Positions 1 to 5,572 of a stretch of 7,153 bases of DNA are shown piece by piece. Source of the DNA: Calditrichia bacterium (GTDB taxonomy: Bacteria; Calditrichota; Calditrichia; RBG-13-44-9; J042); NCBI GenBank assembly GCA_030430345.1, contig JAUIFT010000124.1, positions 1-7,153 on the forward strand, in the 5' to 3' direction. The position numbers and the translations under genes were made by a program. Within the stretch, counting starts at the first letter, position 1. Every line of letters begins with the position of its first letter. Below the pieces are notes generated by a model that saw nothing but the letters and a program-made list of their open reading frames with translations, was not told the DNA's origin and ran no database searches.

Positions 1-935
1 GGTTTCAGAGTGCGCAGGTATTCATAGATCGCCCCGAGATCCGCTTCGCTGATGCCAGCCTGCAGGTTCCAGGGCATCACGGTTTGCATATCGACGCCCG
101 GCTCTATCTTACGGTATTCATAGCTGGAATCCGCATACATCTTAAACCTGGAAATAAAAAACTCCTTACTCCAGTTGCCAATCCCATTTTCTTTATCCGG
201 GGTTAAATTCGCCGAGCGGACGATCCCGGCTTTTCCCATATCAAAGTCATGATTACCGGCGAACTCCAGACCGGGAATCGGCACACCCTGCTCCACCTGG
301 GAGTGGCAAAAAAAGCATCCGCCAATCCGCGCCAGATATTTCCCGGTGCCGACAACATCCGAAGCATCCGGGCGCACTGCTGGCTCGGCATCGCTTGGCA
401 GGGTACGGAAAACGAAATTCAGCGGGAAATCAATCGCTGGTTCGGCAATCTCATTTTCGACGGGCGTCAGCGTGCGGATATAAGCGACTATTGCCGCCAC
501 ATCTTCTTTCGCCATGTGCCGGTATTCCGAATAGGGCATCATCGGAACGAGCGGCCGGCCATCCTTATCCACGCCACTGGCGATCGCCCGGGCAATCTCG
601 CCATCGCTCCAGTCGCTCAATGCCGCCGGGGTGATATTCGATTTATAGATATCGCCGGGGGCGCCATGCACCGGCTCCCCACCTCCACCGATGCTGCCAT
701 CGATAATTTTTGGTGGGAAATAACTATAATCCCTTCTGGAATGACAATCGAGGCAGAGCGCCACATTTTCCGTCAGGTAGCGCCCTCTTTCCAAAACTTC
801 CGGGGTTGCTTCGATCTGCAGATCTTCTGCCGGACTCACATTCGGGAAAGCCGTTTGCAGATAGGACATGCCGCTAATTGCCATCAGAAAAACGATAGCA
901 ATAATAATTCCGAGAATCTTCAGTAATTTTTTCAT
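1..935 (-). CDS. Di-haem c-type cytochrome, membrane-anchored or exported (3' end cut by window edge)
   Basis: The frame opens at ATG 935-933, preceded by GGAG (944-947) with 8 nt spacing. It stays open for 311 codons to the left edge, so the C-terminus is missing. Residues 1-5 are basic (MKKLL) and about 6-25 form one hydrophobic segment, which is either an uncleaved anchor or an export signal. Two haem-binding CXXCH motifs are visible: CLDCH at 61-65 and CFFCH at 207-211. Each is followed by a likely distal Met ligand, PMMPY around 132-133 and VMPW at 287. Each domain ends in the usual helix (VAAIVAYIRTL near 147-156; LGAIYEYLRTL near 300-310). The SNITP, SDWSDGEIARAI and DGRPLVPMMPY blocks match class I cytochrome c domains of the type seen in di-haem electron-transfer proteins and dehydrogenase cytochrome subunits. 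The role is inferred as electron transfer outside the cytoplasmic membrane. The partner enzyme is unknown because the downstream genes lie outside the window. Confidence 0.93.
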   Translation of the reverse strand, partial: MKKLLKILGIIIAIVFLMAISGMSYLQTAFPNVSPAEDLQIEATPEVLERGRYLTENVALCLDCHSRRDYSYFPPKIIDGSIGGGGEPVHGAPGDIYKSNITPAALSDWSDGEIARAIASGVDKDGRPLVPMMPYSEYRHMAKEDVAAIVAYIRTLTPVENEIAEPAIDFPLNFVFRTLPSDAEPAVRPDASDVVGTGKYLARIGGCFFCHSQVEQGVPIPGLEFAGNHDFDMGKAGIVRSANLTPDKENGIGNWSKEFFISRFKMYADSSYEYRKIEPGVDMQTVMPWNLQAGISEADLGAIYEYLRTLK

Positions 936-1034
936 GAAATGGTCTCCATTAAGTGAATTAGACATTTGTAATTCCTTCTGACCGTTACCGTAAAAGCAGG
1001 CAGATTTAGCGGCCACTGAAGAATAGCAAATCGT

Positions 1035-1066
1035 GACTGTCGATTGCACACACTGATGGGACAGTC
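1035..1066. repeat. 7-bp perfect inverted repeat, 18-nt spacer
   Basis: GACTGTC at 1035-1041 and GACAGTC at 1060-1066 are exact reverse complements. The element lies about 100 nt upstream of the cytochrome start. It could be a regulator site or a hairpin in the 5' leader. A 7-bp match at this distance can also arise by chance. Confidence 0.3.
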
Positions 1067-1175
1067 TTTAACACAATGGAGACATTTAGGAAGTCGCAGT
1101 ATAAAAGCGGGAACAGAATCCCCCCCTTTGAACCTCAGAACGATGATCATTCCTTCCTTAGCAGCACCAGATTTT

Positions 1176-1203
1176 TTTGCATTTGTAATCGAAAAGGTTT
1201 AAT
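1176..1203 (+). promoter_or_regulatory. Weak candidate sigma70-type promoter for the beta-helix gene
   Basis: TTTGCA (1176-1181) and TTTAAT (1198-1203) are separated by 16 nt and lie 55-82 nt upstream of the ATG at 1258. Each hexamer departs from consensus at two positions. No Bacteroidota-type TAnnTTTG box was found nearby. This is a pattern match only. Confidence 0.2.
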
Positions 1204-1257
1204 GTCTATTCATCAAGGCCATCGCAAAGAACTATATATTTATCGAAGGACCCGAAT

Positions 1258-3408
1258 ATGCAACACTCGATGCTTATTTGCATGTGTATTGTATTCCTTG
1301 GAGGAATCAGCACACTAACTTTCTCCCAGAATAATTCCGAAAAGAATGAGAACGAAGGCTTAAGCCTGGCAGCGGCAATGCCGATAATAGGACATCCTGT
1401 TAATTCTGCAAAAGCTTCAAAGTATCGACGGAGTTTTCTAAAAACTGCTGTAACCGGCATTCGCCGACTGGTGCCGCAGCAATATACCTCCATTCAGGCT
1501 GCGATCAACAGCAGTGCGGATGGCGACACCGTGCTGGTGGATGAGAGCACTTATTTCGAGAATATCAATTTTAGGGGGAAAGCGATCGTCGTTGCCAGCT
1601 ATTTTATCATTGATGGCGACAGCAGCCACATCAGTAATACTATCATCGACGGGAGCCAGCATACCCATCCCGATAGCGGATCTGTGGTTACATTTAGTGC
1701 CGGTGAAGATACCAGTTCAGTACTAAGTGGCTTTACCATCCGGGGCGGCAGCGGCACCTTATGGACTAACCCATTCAACGCTTTACTTCGAGCCGGAGGC
1801 GGTATTTTTTGTGCGAGTGACTTTGGCGCGACGATCAGCAATAACCGGATTATCGATAATCAAATTTCAACTGATGAAATTGGCGTGGGCGGCGGCATTT
1901 TCTGTGTTGGAGAAGGATTTATTTTCCGCCTTTCCCGGAATGCCATCTCCGGAAATCGTGTCACAACCACTGCCGCTGCTGGAGGTGGCGGTGGTATCTT
2001 AATATCCGGCATTGATGCGCGCGCTTACCTCACTGATAACAAAATTAGCGATAACCGTCTTTCAGCAAACAACGGTACGGGTCAGGGTGGTGGTATGTAT
2101 ATCGACGGCAGCGGTATTGAAATACATGTTACCGGCAATGTGTTCGAACGAGACTCGGTTATTGCACAATCATTCGCCGCCGGCGCGGGTGGATACATTT
2201 GGTCTTCCGACTCCCTGGAAAGCAGCATATTCCGCGAGAATATCTTCCGGGAAAATATCGCCGATGCCATCGATGATAATGGTGTTGGCGGCGGGTTATT
2301 CCTCTCTAACACTGCTGATATTGTTGTGGAAAATAATCTGTTTGAAAACAACACAGCAAAGAGTATCGCCGGGCGGGGCTTCGGGGGAGGATTGGGTCTT
2401 CAGGATAGTGGTGATCCCGCAGGCGACTTTCCCCGGGTGAGCGGGAATCGCTTTCTCAAGAACACTGCCAGCAGCCTTTTTGATTATGGCATCGGTGGCG
2501 GTGCCGGCATTAACAATTCAACAGCGATTGTTACCCGCAATTATTTTCAAGAAAATACGGCTGAAGGCGGGGTATCTATTGGCGGCGGGATGCGTCTGAT
2601 TCGCGGAATGGTTCAAGCCAGCAATAATATTTATACCGGGAATAGCGCCACCCTTGGCGCTGCCGTCTATGCATCCGGTACTCCACTTGCGCCATTACAA
2701 GCGGAAATCATCAATAGTACCATCGTCAATAATGCAGCCAGCGGCAGCGGTGGTGGTGTTTATGTTGATAGCGCCAGCGCGGTTACGATTGTTAACACGG
2801 TCCTTTGGGATAACGCTCCCGAGCAACTCTCGCAACCCGCCGGCATATTAGCTGTTCGTTATAGTAATGTGCAGGGTGGTTGGGATGATACAACAAACGT
2901 TGACGCAAACCCCAATTTCCAACCGAATTCCCTCTATAAACTTTCGGAAAACAGTCCCTGCATCGGTACCGGTATTGATTCCCTTGAAATAGATTCGGTT
3001 TGGTATTTCGCGCCATCTGACGATTTTGATGGCAACCCGCGCCCGAATCCTTTCGGCTCCCGTCCCGATATTGGTGCCAGGGAATCGGCATTGCCTGTTG
3101 CGCTCGAACCGCTCCCGGAGAAGCTGCCCACCAATTACATATTACAACAAAATTATCCCAATCCATTTAATCCCAAAACCACCATCAGGTTTGAAATCCC
3201 CAAATCCCAATCCGTTACCTTGCAAATTTATAATATCCTCGGGGAAGCGGTCGTGAAATTAGTGGGGGAACGCCTGGCAGCGGGGAACTATCAATATCAT
3301 TGGGATGGGCGGGATCGTTGGGGAAAGGCGCTCAGTTCCGGCATCTACATCTACCGCTTGCAGGCCGGCAAATTCGTGCAACAGCGGAAAATGGTATTGA
3401 TGCGCTAA
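1258..3408 (+). CDS. Secreted right-handed parallel beta-helix protein with T9SS type A sorting domain
   Basis: The 716-residue frame starts at ATG 1258 with AAGGA at 1246-1250 (7 nt spacing). The upstream frame meets a stop at 1186-1188 with no other ATG. Residues 1-24 are a hydrophobic export signal ending near TFSQ, unusual in having no Lys or Arg before the core. Residues about 76-165 form the typical opening of these proteins (SIQAAI 78-83, GDTVLV 89-94, then GKAIVV and TIIDG). Residues about 175-510 are a tandem beta-helix. Gly-rich turns recur at about 180, 211, 243, 277, 310, 344, 376, 413, 442, 467 (degenerate) and 498, roughly every 33 residues, each near an N-x-I/F-x-x-N strand. 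Residues 535-610 are the usual closing segment (YSNVQGGW, SPCIG, DFDGNPRPNPFG, PDIGARE). Residues 623-716 are the sorting domain: QNYPNPFNP at 631-639, SGIYIYRLQAG and the KMVLMR end. The family is secreted through the outer membrane by T9SS. The ligand or substrate is unknown, and no catalytic residues can be assigned. Confidence 0.95.
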   Translation: MQHSMLICMCIVFLGGISTLTFSQNNSEKNENEGLSLAAAMPIIGHPVNSAKASKYRRSFLKTAVTGIRRLVPQQYTSIQAAINSSADGDTVLVDESTYFENINFRGKAIVVASYFIIDGDSSHISNTIIDGSQHTHPDSGSVVTFSAGEDTSSVLSGFTIRGGSGTLWTNPFNALLRAGGGIFCASDFGATISNNRIIDNQISTDEIGVGGGIFCVGEGFIFRLSRNAISGNRVTTTAAAGGGGGILISGIDARAYLTDNKISDNRLSANNGTGQGGGMYIDGSGIEIHVTGNVFERDSVIAQSFAAGAGGYIWSSDSLESSIFRENIFRENIADAIDDNGVGGGLFLSNTADIVVENNLFENNTAKSIAGRGFGGGLGLQDSGDPAGDFPRVSGNRFLKNTASSLFDYGIGGGAGINNSTAIVTRNYFQENTAEGGVSIGGGMRLIRGMVQASNNIYTGNSATLGAAVYASGTPLAPLQAEIINSTIVNNAASGSGGGVYVDSASAVTIVNTVLWDNAPEQLSQPAGILAVRYSNVQGGWDDTTNVDANPNFQPNSLYKLSENSPCIGTGIDSLEIDSVWYFAPSDDFDGNPRPNPFGSRPDIGARESALPVALEPLPEKLPTNYILQQNYPNPFNPKTTIRFEIPKSQSVTLQIYNILGEAVVKLVGERLAAGNYQYHWDGRDRWGKALSSGIYIYRLQAGKFVQQRKMVLMR

Positions 3409-3455
3409 ATAAATATTTGCCGCCCCTACAGGGCTCGACGGGGGCGAGATATCTA
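3407..3455. repeat. Palindromic intergenic repeat, copy 1
   Basis: This copy starts at the stop codon of the beta-helix gene. The left flank aaataaatatttgcc is followed by the core cgcccctacagggc (3421-3434). CGCCCC (3421-3426) can also pair with GGGGCG (3441-3446) across a 14-nt loop, with ATAT on both outer sides (3413-3416 and 3449-3452). It resembles copy 2 and copy 3 in flank and core. It may act as a 3' hairpin for the upstream mRNA, but no T-run follows. Confidence 0.65.
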
Positions 3456-3737
3456 TCAGTTGAAAAACCCTGCTTCAAGAAACCTCAATCATCCTTTTTC
3501 TCACCTCCGATCAAATCCGCCAACTTTCCGTTCCTTCGATGATACTTCTAGCAAGATGACCCGGGTCACATTAAGAGTGCAAGCGCGCTTCCCCCTGTGT
3601 CCAGGCAGTTTTAAGATACGTGAGGAGAAGTGAAAGCAAATGCCCTGGACATTGGTATAGCACCAATGTTTAACCGATGCCATCATTCCAAATGATAATT
3701 GACGGCATCATTAAAACGAACAATAAAGGAGCGACGC
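3409..3737. other. Intergenic region upstream of the small lipoprotein gene
   Basis: These 329 bases hold repeat copy 1, then about 145 nt in which I see nothing (3456-3598), then a run of inverted repeats at 3599-3709, then the RBS of the next gene (AAAGGAG 3726-3732). The short frames on either strand lack a plausible RBS and recognisable domains. Confidence 0.6.
3599..3709 (+). other. Structured segment with three successive inverted repeats (possible leader RNA)
   Basis: Three potential stems follow one another. GTCCAGGCA (3599-3607) pairs with TGCCCTGGAC (3641-3650) with one bulged base. ACATTGGT (3649-3656) pairs exactly with ACCAATGT (3662-3669) around the loop ATAGC. GATGCC (3676-3681) pairs with GGCATC (3704-3709), and inside it ATCATT (3682-3687) pairs with AATGAT (3691-3696), leaving a 7-nt bulge. 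The segment ends 28 nt before the ATG at 3738. I do not recognise a known riboswitch class. It could be a structured 5' leader, a small RNA or a decayed mobile element. Confidence 0.4.
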
Positions 3738-3899
3738 ATGATTGATAATTATAATCAGGTAAGTTTATGGCTATGGTGGCTAATCACCAGCGTCATCATT
3801 ATCGCTTGTAGAAATCCCGATAGCCAATCCGCTGATAACAGCAAAGTTGCTGCTGCCCGGGCCGGCATGGATAGCGCAGAGGGCTTTGAGAATCTATAA
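3738..3899 (+). CDS. Small putative lipoprotein, 53 aa
   Basis: ATG 3738 is preceded by a strong RBS (AAAGGAG, 3726-3732, 5 nt spacing). An in-frame codon at 3699 would start earlier, but it lies inside the stem region and has no RBS. Residues about 8-23 are a hydrophobic stretch rich in Trp, Leu and Ile, ending in I-I-A-Cys24, an acceptable lipobox. The mature part would be only about 30 residues, hydrophilic and without a recognised domain. The likely fate is lipidation at Cys24 and anchoring in a membrane, as for other tiny bacterial lipoproteins. It may instead be the surviving 5' end of a longer lipoprotein gene, because the following DNA is repeat-rich. The n-region (MIDNYNQ) lacks basic residues, which weakens the call. 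Confidence 0.5.
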   Translation: MIDNYNQVSLWLWWLITSVIIIACRNPDSQSADNSKVAAARAGMDSAEGFENL

Positions 3900-3991
3900 C
3901 ATCAACGGTTTTGAAATATTTGCTTCAAATAACATCACCAGGGCGGCCGGTTTTACTGATCGCCTTGTTTTTAGTAGCCTAATCGTAGCAG

Positions 3992-4016
3992 AAAAATATG
4001 TCGCCCCTACAGGGCG
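3992..4016. repeat. Palindromic intergenic repeat, copy 2
   Basis: The flank aaaaatatgt is followed by the perfect hairpin CGCCC-CTACA-GGGCG. Nineteen bases (3994-4012) recur exactly in reverse orientation at 4256-4274 (copy 7). The translation of this repeat creates a spurious in-frame extension in short plus-strand frames here. Confidence 0.75.
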
Positions 4017-4040
4017 GAAGCGGTATTTGTTTTTTTAGTG

Positions 4041-4072
4041 CTATAAATATGTCGTCCCTACGGGACTTTTTT
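4041..4072. repeat. Palindromic intergenic repeat, copy 3
   Basis: The flank ctataaatatgtc is followed by the hairpin GTCCC-TAC-GGGAC and T6. The core differs from copy 2 (gtccctacgggac against gcccctacagggc) by changes on both arms that keep the stem paired. Such compensation suggests that the hairpin itself is what is conserved. Confidence 0.75.
4054..4072 (+). terminator. Terminator-like hairpin with T6 tail within repeat copy 3
   Basis: The stem GTCCC (4054-4058) / GGGAC (4062-4066) with loop TAC is directly followed by six T (4067-4072). The stem is short at 5 bp, but the layout is that of a Rho-independent terminator. It lies 155 nt after the lipoprotein stop codon and could end that transcript. 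Confidence 0.45.
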
Positions 4073-4093
4073 CATTATGCGACTGGCTTCCAC

Positions 4094-4127
4094 CTATAAA
4101 TAAAATGTCCTTAAAGGAACGAAATAC
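4094..4127. repeat. Palindromic intergenic repeat, copy 4 (diverged core)
   Basis: The flank ctataaataaaatg is followed by TCCT-TAA-AGGA (4108-4118) and then acgaaat. This is the same architecture as copy 3, with an A+T-richer hairpin. Confidence 0.55.
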
Positions 4128-4154
4128 CATGGATTATTTATATCGAAAATCATT

Positions 4155-4180
4155 AGCCCTTAGGAGCCAAATATCTATAG
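4155..4180. repeat. Palindromic intergenic repeat, copy 5 (right half best preserved)
   Basis: A weak core, agcccttaggagcc, holds the short palindrome CCT-T-AGG at 4158-4164. It is followed by aaatatctatag, the reverse-complement form of the ctataaatat flank of copies 3 and 4. Confidence 0.5.
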
Positions 4181-4198
4181 CTGTTTAGTTGGCAAAAC

Positions 4199-4228
4199 CA
4201 AGCCCCAGAGGGGCGGTATATTTATAGC
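4199..4228. repeat. Palindromic intergenic repeat, copy 6 (right half)
   Basis: The perfect hairpin GCCCC-AGA-GGGGC (4202-4214) is followed by ggtatatttatag. The tail mirrors the ctataaatat left flank of copy 3. Confidence 0.65.
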
Positions 4229-4255
4229 CCGTTCATTTTGTTAAGAACCATAGTG

Positions 4256-4274
4256 CTGTAGGGGCGACATATTT
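4256..4274. repeat. Palindromic intergenic repeat, copy 7 (inverted partner of copy 2)
   Basis: ctgtaggggcgacatattt is the exact reverse complement of 3994-4012. Only half of the palindrome is present: the base run before it (tagtg) does not complete the GGGC arm. Confidence 0.75.
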
Positions 4275-4647
4275 CAATCATTCTTTAACCGATGTAAAAG
4301 TTAATAGAATCTATATTCGTTGGGTCTCGATATAGAATGACATGTAAATTCTACCCACCTTTATTTTTCCAACACATCCAACCGCGCTATCTCTACTAAT
4401 CCCCTTCGGCAAACTCGACAAAAATTGCCAGAGTATACTTTTTTGCAATACCGTCTAAAAATGTATACTCTGGGACAATTACCTTCTCGTGAGAGAAACC
4501 CGTAAACTTAATAATAACAAAGCACAAAAATTCAAATAGCATTTTGGCATAGATATTGACATGTCTAAGGTGCAGGCCATCACTGCCGGGAACCAATCGG
4601 CGCTACCCCTGCCGGCTTGAAAAAGTAGCCAGAAAGGAGCCACCATT
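4275..4647. other. AT-rich intergenic region upstream of the lipid-kinase operon
   Basis: I see no convincing gene here. Visible structures are an imperfect inverted repeat TCTATATTCG (4310-4319) / CGATATAGA (4328-4336), an overlapping possible stem AGAAT (4334-4338) / ATTCT (4348-4352) enclosed by GGGT (4322-4325) / ACCC (4353-4356), the long inverted repeat 4422-4480, and a 5-bp stem TTCTC / GAGAA closed by a GTGA tetraloop (4484-4497). The operon promoter should lie here. TTGACA at 4556-4561 lacks a matching -10 box at normal spacing. Confidence 0.6.
4422..4480. repeat. Long imperfect inverted repeat
   Basis: CCAGAGTATAC (4428-4438) and GTATACTCTGG (4463-4473) are perfect 11-bp reverse complements. 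After one mismatch the arms continue inward with TTTTT against AAAAA, and outward with aattg / caatt after a short gap. The interior is about 12 nt. The arms contain AGTATACT, itself a palindrome. The repeat could be an operator pair, an RNA hairpin ahead of the operon, or the remains of a small mobile element. It is unrelated to the seven-copy repeat family. Confidence 0.55.
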
Positions 4648-5571
4648 ATGAAAATGCTGGTTGTCATCAATCCGACGGCAAAAAACGGCGGTAGCGAGCA
4701 AATCAAGTCTATCATTCAGCAGCAATTTTCCCCATACATTGTGGATATTATCGAACGCTCCTCGGTCGAAGAGATGCGTGAAGATTTACAGCAGCGGCTG
4801 GATGCCGGGAAAATTGACATCGTTACAGCCGTCGGTGGCGATGGTACCATCAACGCCGTGCTGAATATTATTGCCGGGCGCAATGTTGCCCTGGGCATTA
4901 TCCCCGCTGGCACCGCGAACGATCTCGCCAGTTTATACCAAATTCCCGCCAACCCGGAAAAAGCCTGCGAGATTATCCGCTACGGTAAAGCTTGCCGGGC
5001 TGATCTCATCTCCGTCAACGGCTGGCGCTATGTAACGGCGGGTGGATTTGGCATGGCCAGCGACGTCAGTCACCGGGCAAATGAGTTGAAGCGCCGCGCC
5101 TATCTCGGCAAGCTTCTGCTGCGCCTCCTGGGCAGCAGAATTTATGTGCTGGCAACCCTGATGTCCCTGTTGCGCAAGGATGCACATCGCTATCCGCTTA
5201 CGGTCCGCAGCAATGGTGCCAGTGCAAATTGGGAGAGCCTTTTCCTGATGATCGATAATCAGCATTTTCTCGGAACCCATTTCCAGATGACCCCACGGGC
5301 AAAAAATAATGACGGCCGCTTTGATATCTGTCTCATTGAAAGCCTGCGCTCCCGACTGGGAATTTTATCAATCATTCTGCAGGTTTTGAAAGGTGAACAT
5401 ATCTACTCTCCGCTGGCGCATTTATGGCAGGACTCCGAATTAACGGTGCAGACTGAACGGCCATTGACCTTCTTCGCCGATGGTGAAACGCTGCCTCCTG
5501 CCCGAAAATTCAGCATCAAGCTTGTGCCCTCGGCACTAAAGATTATCGTACCGAGAGAAAAAGGAGTATAA
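4648..5571 (+). CDS. Diacylglycerol kinase family lipid kinase (YegS/DgkB-like)
   Basis: The product is 307 residues, the normal length for the soluble DAGK_cat family. ATG 4648 has AAAGGAG at 4633-4639 (8 nt spacing). The N-terminus MKMLVVINPTAKNG (1-14) is the first beta strand and nucleotide-binding loop. GGDGT at 63-67 is the hallmark ATP-binding motif, and IIPAGTANDLA at 84-94 is the second conserved block (PxGTxND). NDGRFDICLI (221-230) and FADGE (276-280) are the C-terminal lid-domain motifs. These enzymes transfer the ATP gamma-phosphate to a lipid hydroxyl, such as that of diacylglycerol, at the inner face of the membrane. The lipid here is not determined. The next gene begins 1 nt after the stop, so the two are probably translationally coupled and share a substrate pathway. 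Confidence 0.93.
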   Translation: MKMLVVINPTAKNGGSEQIKSIIQQQFSPYIVDIIERSSVEEMREDLQQRLDAGKIDIVTAVGGDGTINAVLNIIAGRNVALGIIPAGTANDLASLYQIPANPEKACEIIRYGKACRADLISVNGWRYVTAGGFGMASDVSHRANELKRRAYLGKLLLRLLGSRIYVLATLMSLLRKDAHRYPLTVRSNGASANWESLFLMIDNQHFLGTHFQMTPRAKNNDGRFDICLIESLRSRLGILSIILQVLKGEHIYSPLAHLWQDSELTVQTERPLTFFADGETLPPARKFSIKLVPSALKIIVPREKGV

Positions 5572-5572
5572 C

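Larger units (their letters stand above)
936..1257. other. Divergent intergenic region between cytochrome and beta-helix genes
   Basis: These 322 bases separate two genes transcribed away from each other, so promoters for both should lie here. The visible contents are a 7-bp inverted repeat (1035-1041 with 1060-1066), a near-copy of the cytochrome RBS context in opposite orientation (1075-1087), a weak plus-strand promoter candidate (1176-1203), and the RBS of the beta-helix gene (AAGGA 1246-1250). I see no convincing conserved gene and no tRNA. A short minus-strand frame (1150-932) is discussed as a finding. Confidence 0.7.

Noticed and set aside
249..926. Long plus-strand open frame opposite the cytochrome gene
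   Set aside because: The minus strand here encodes a clear di-haem cytochrome with two CXXCH motifs. The plus frame has no RBS or domain and is a shadow.
3501..3686. Minus-strand 61-codon frame in the structured region
   Set aside because: It has no recognisable domain and no convincing RBS. It runs through the inverted repeats, which explain the sequence better.
3409..3737. Known riboswitch or tRNA
   Set aside because: No conserved core of a riboswitch class that I know and no cloverleaf was recognised. The stems are recorded only as unexplained structure.
3911..3982. TTG-started 23-codon frame reading KYLLQITSPGRPVLLIALFLVA, weakly like the N-terminus of a UbiA protein
   Set aside because: It is too short, has no RBS and stops at once. 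The similarity is generic for a hydrophobic helix, so a UbiA pseudogene fragment cannot be supported.
3847..4038. Plus-strand frame overlapping the lipoprotein and ending in a YVAPTGR-like peptide
   Set aside because: The C-terminal part is just the translation of palindromic repeat copy 2, and there is no RBS.
3407..4274. CRISPR array
   Set aside because: The repeats are palindromic, diverged, irregularly spaced and in mixed orientation. There are no uniform spacers and no cas genes.
4556..4584. Sigma70 promoter based on TTGACA at 4556-4561
   Set aside because: No -10-like hexamer lies 16-18 nt downstream; the sequence there is G+C-rich.
4396..4596. Minus-strand frame of 66 codons upstream of the operon
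   Set aside because: It has no RBS, it begins at a non-ATG codon, and much of its sequence comes from the two arms of the inverted repeat. No domain was recognised.
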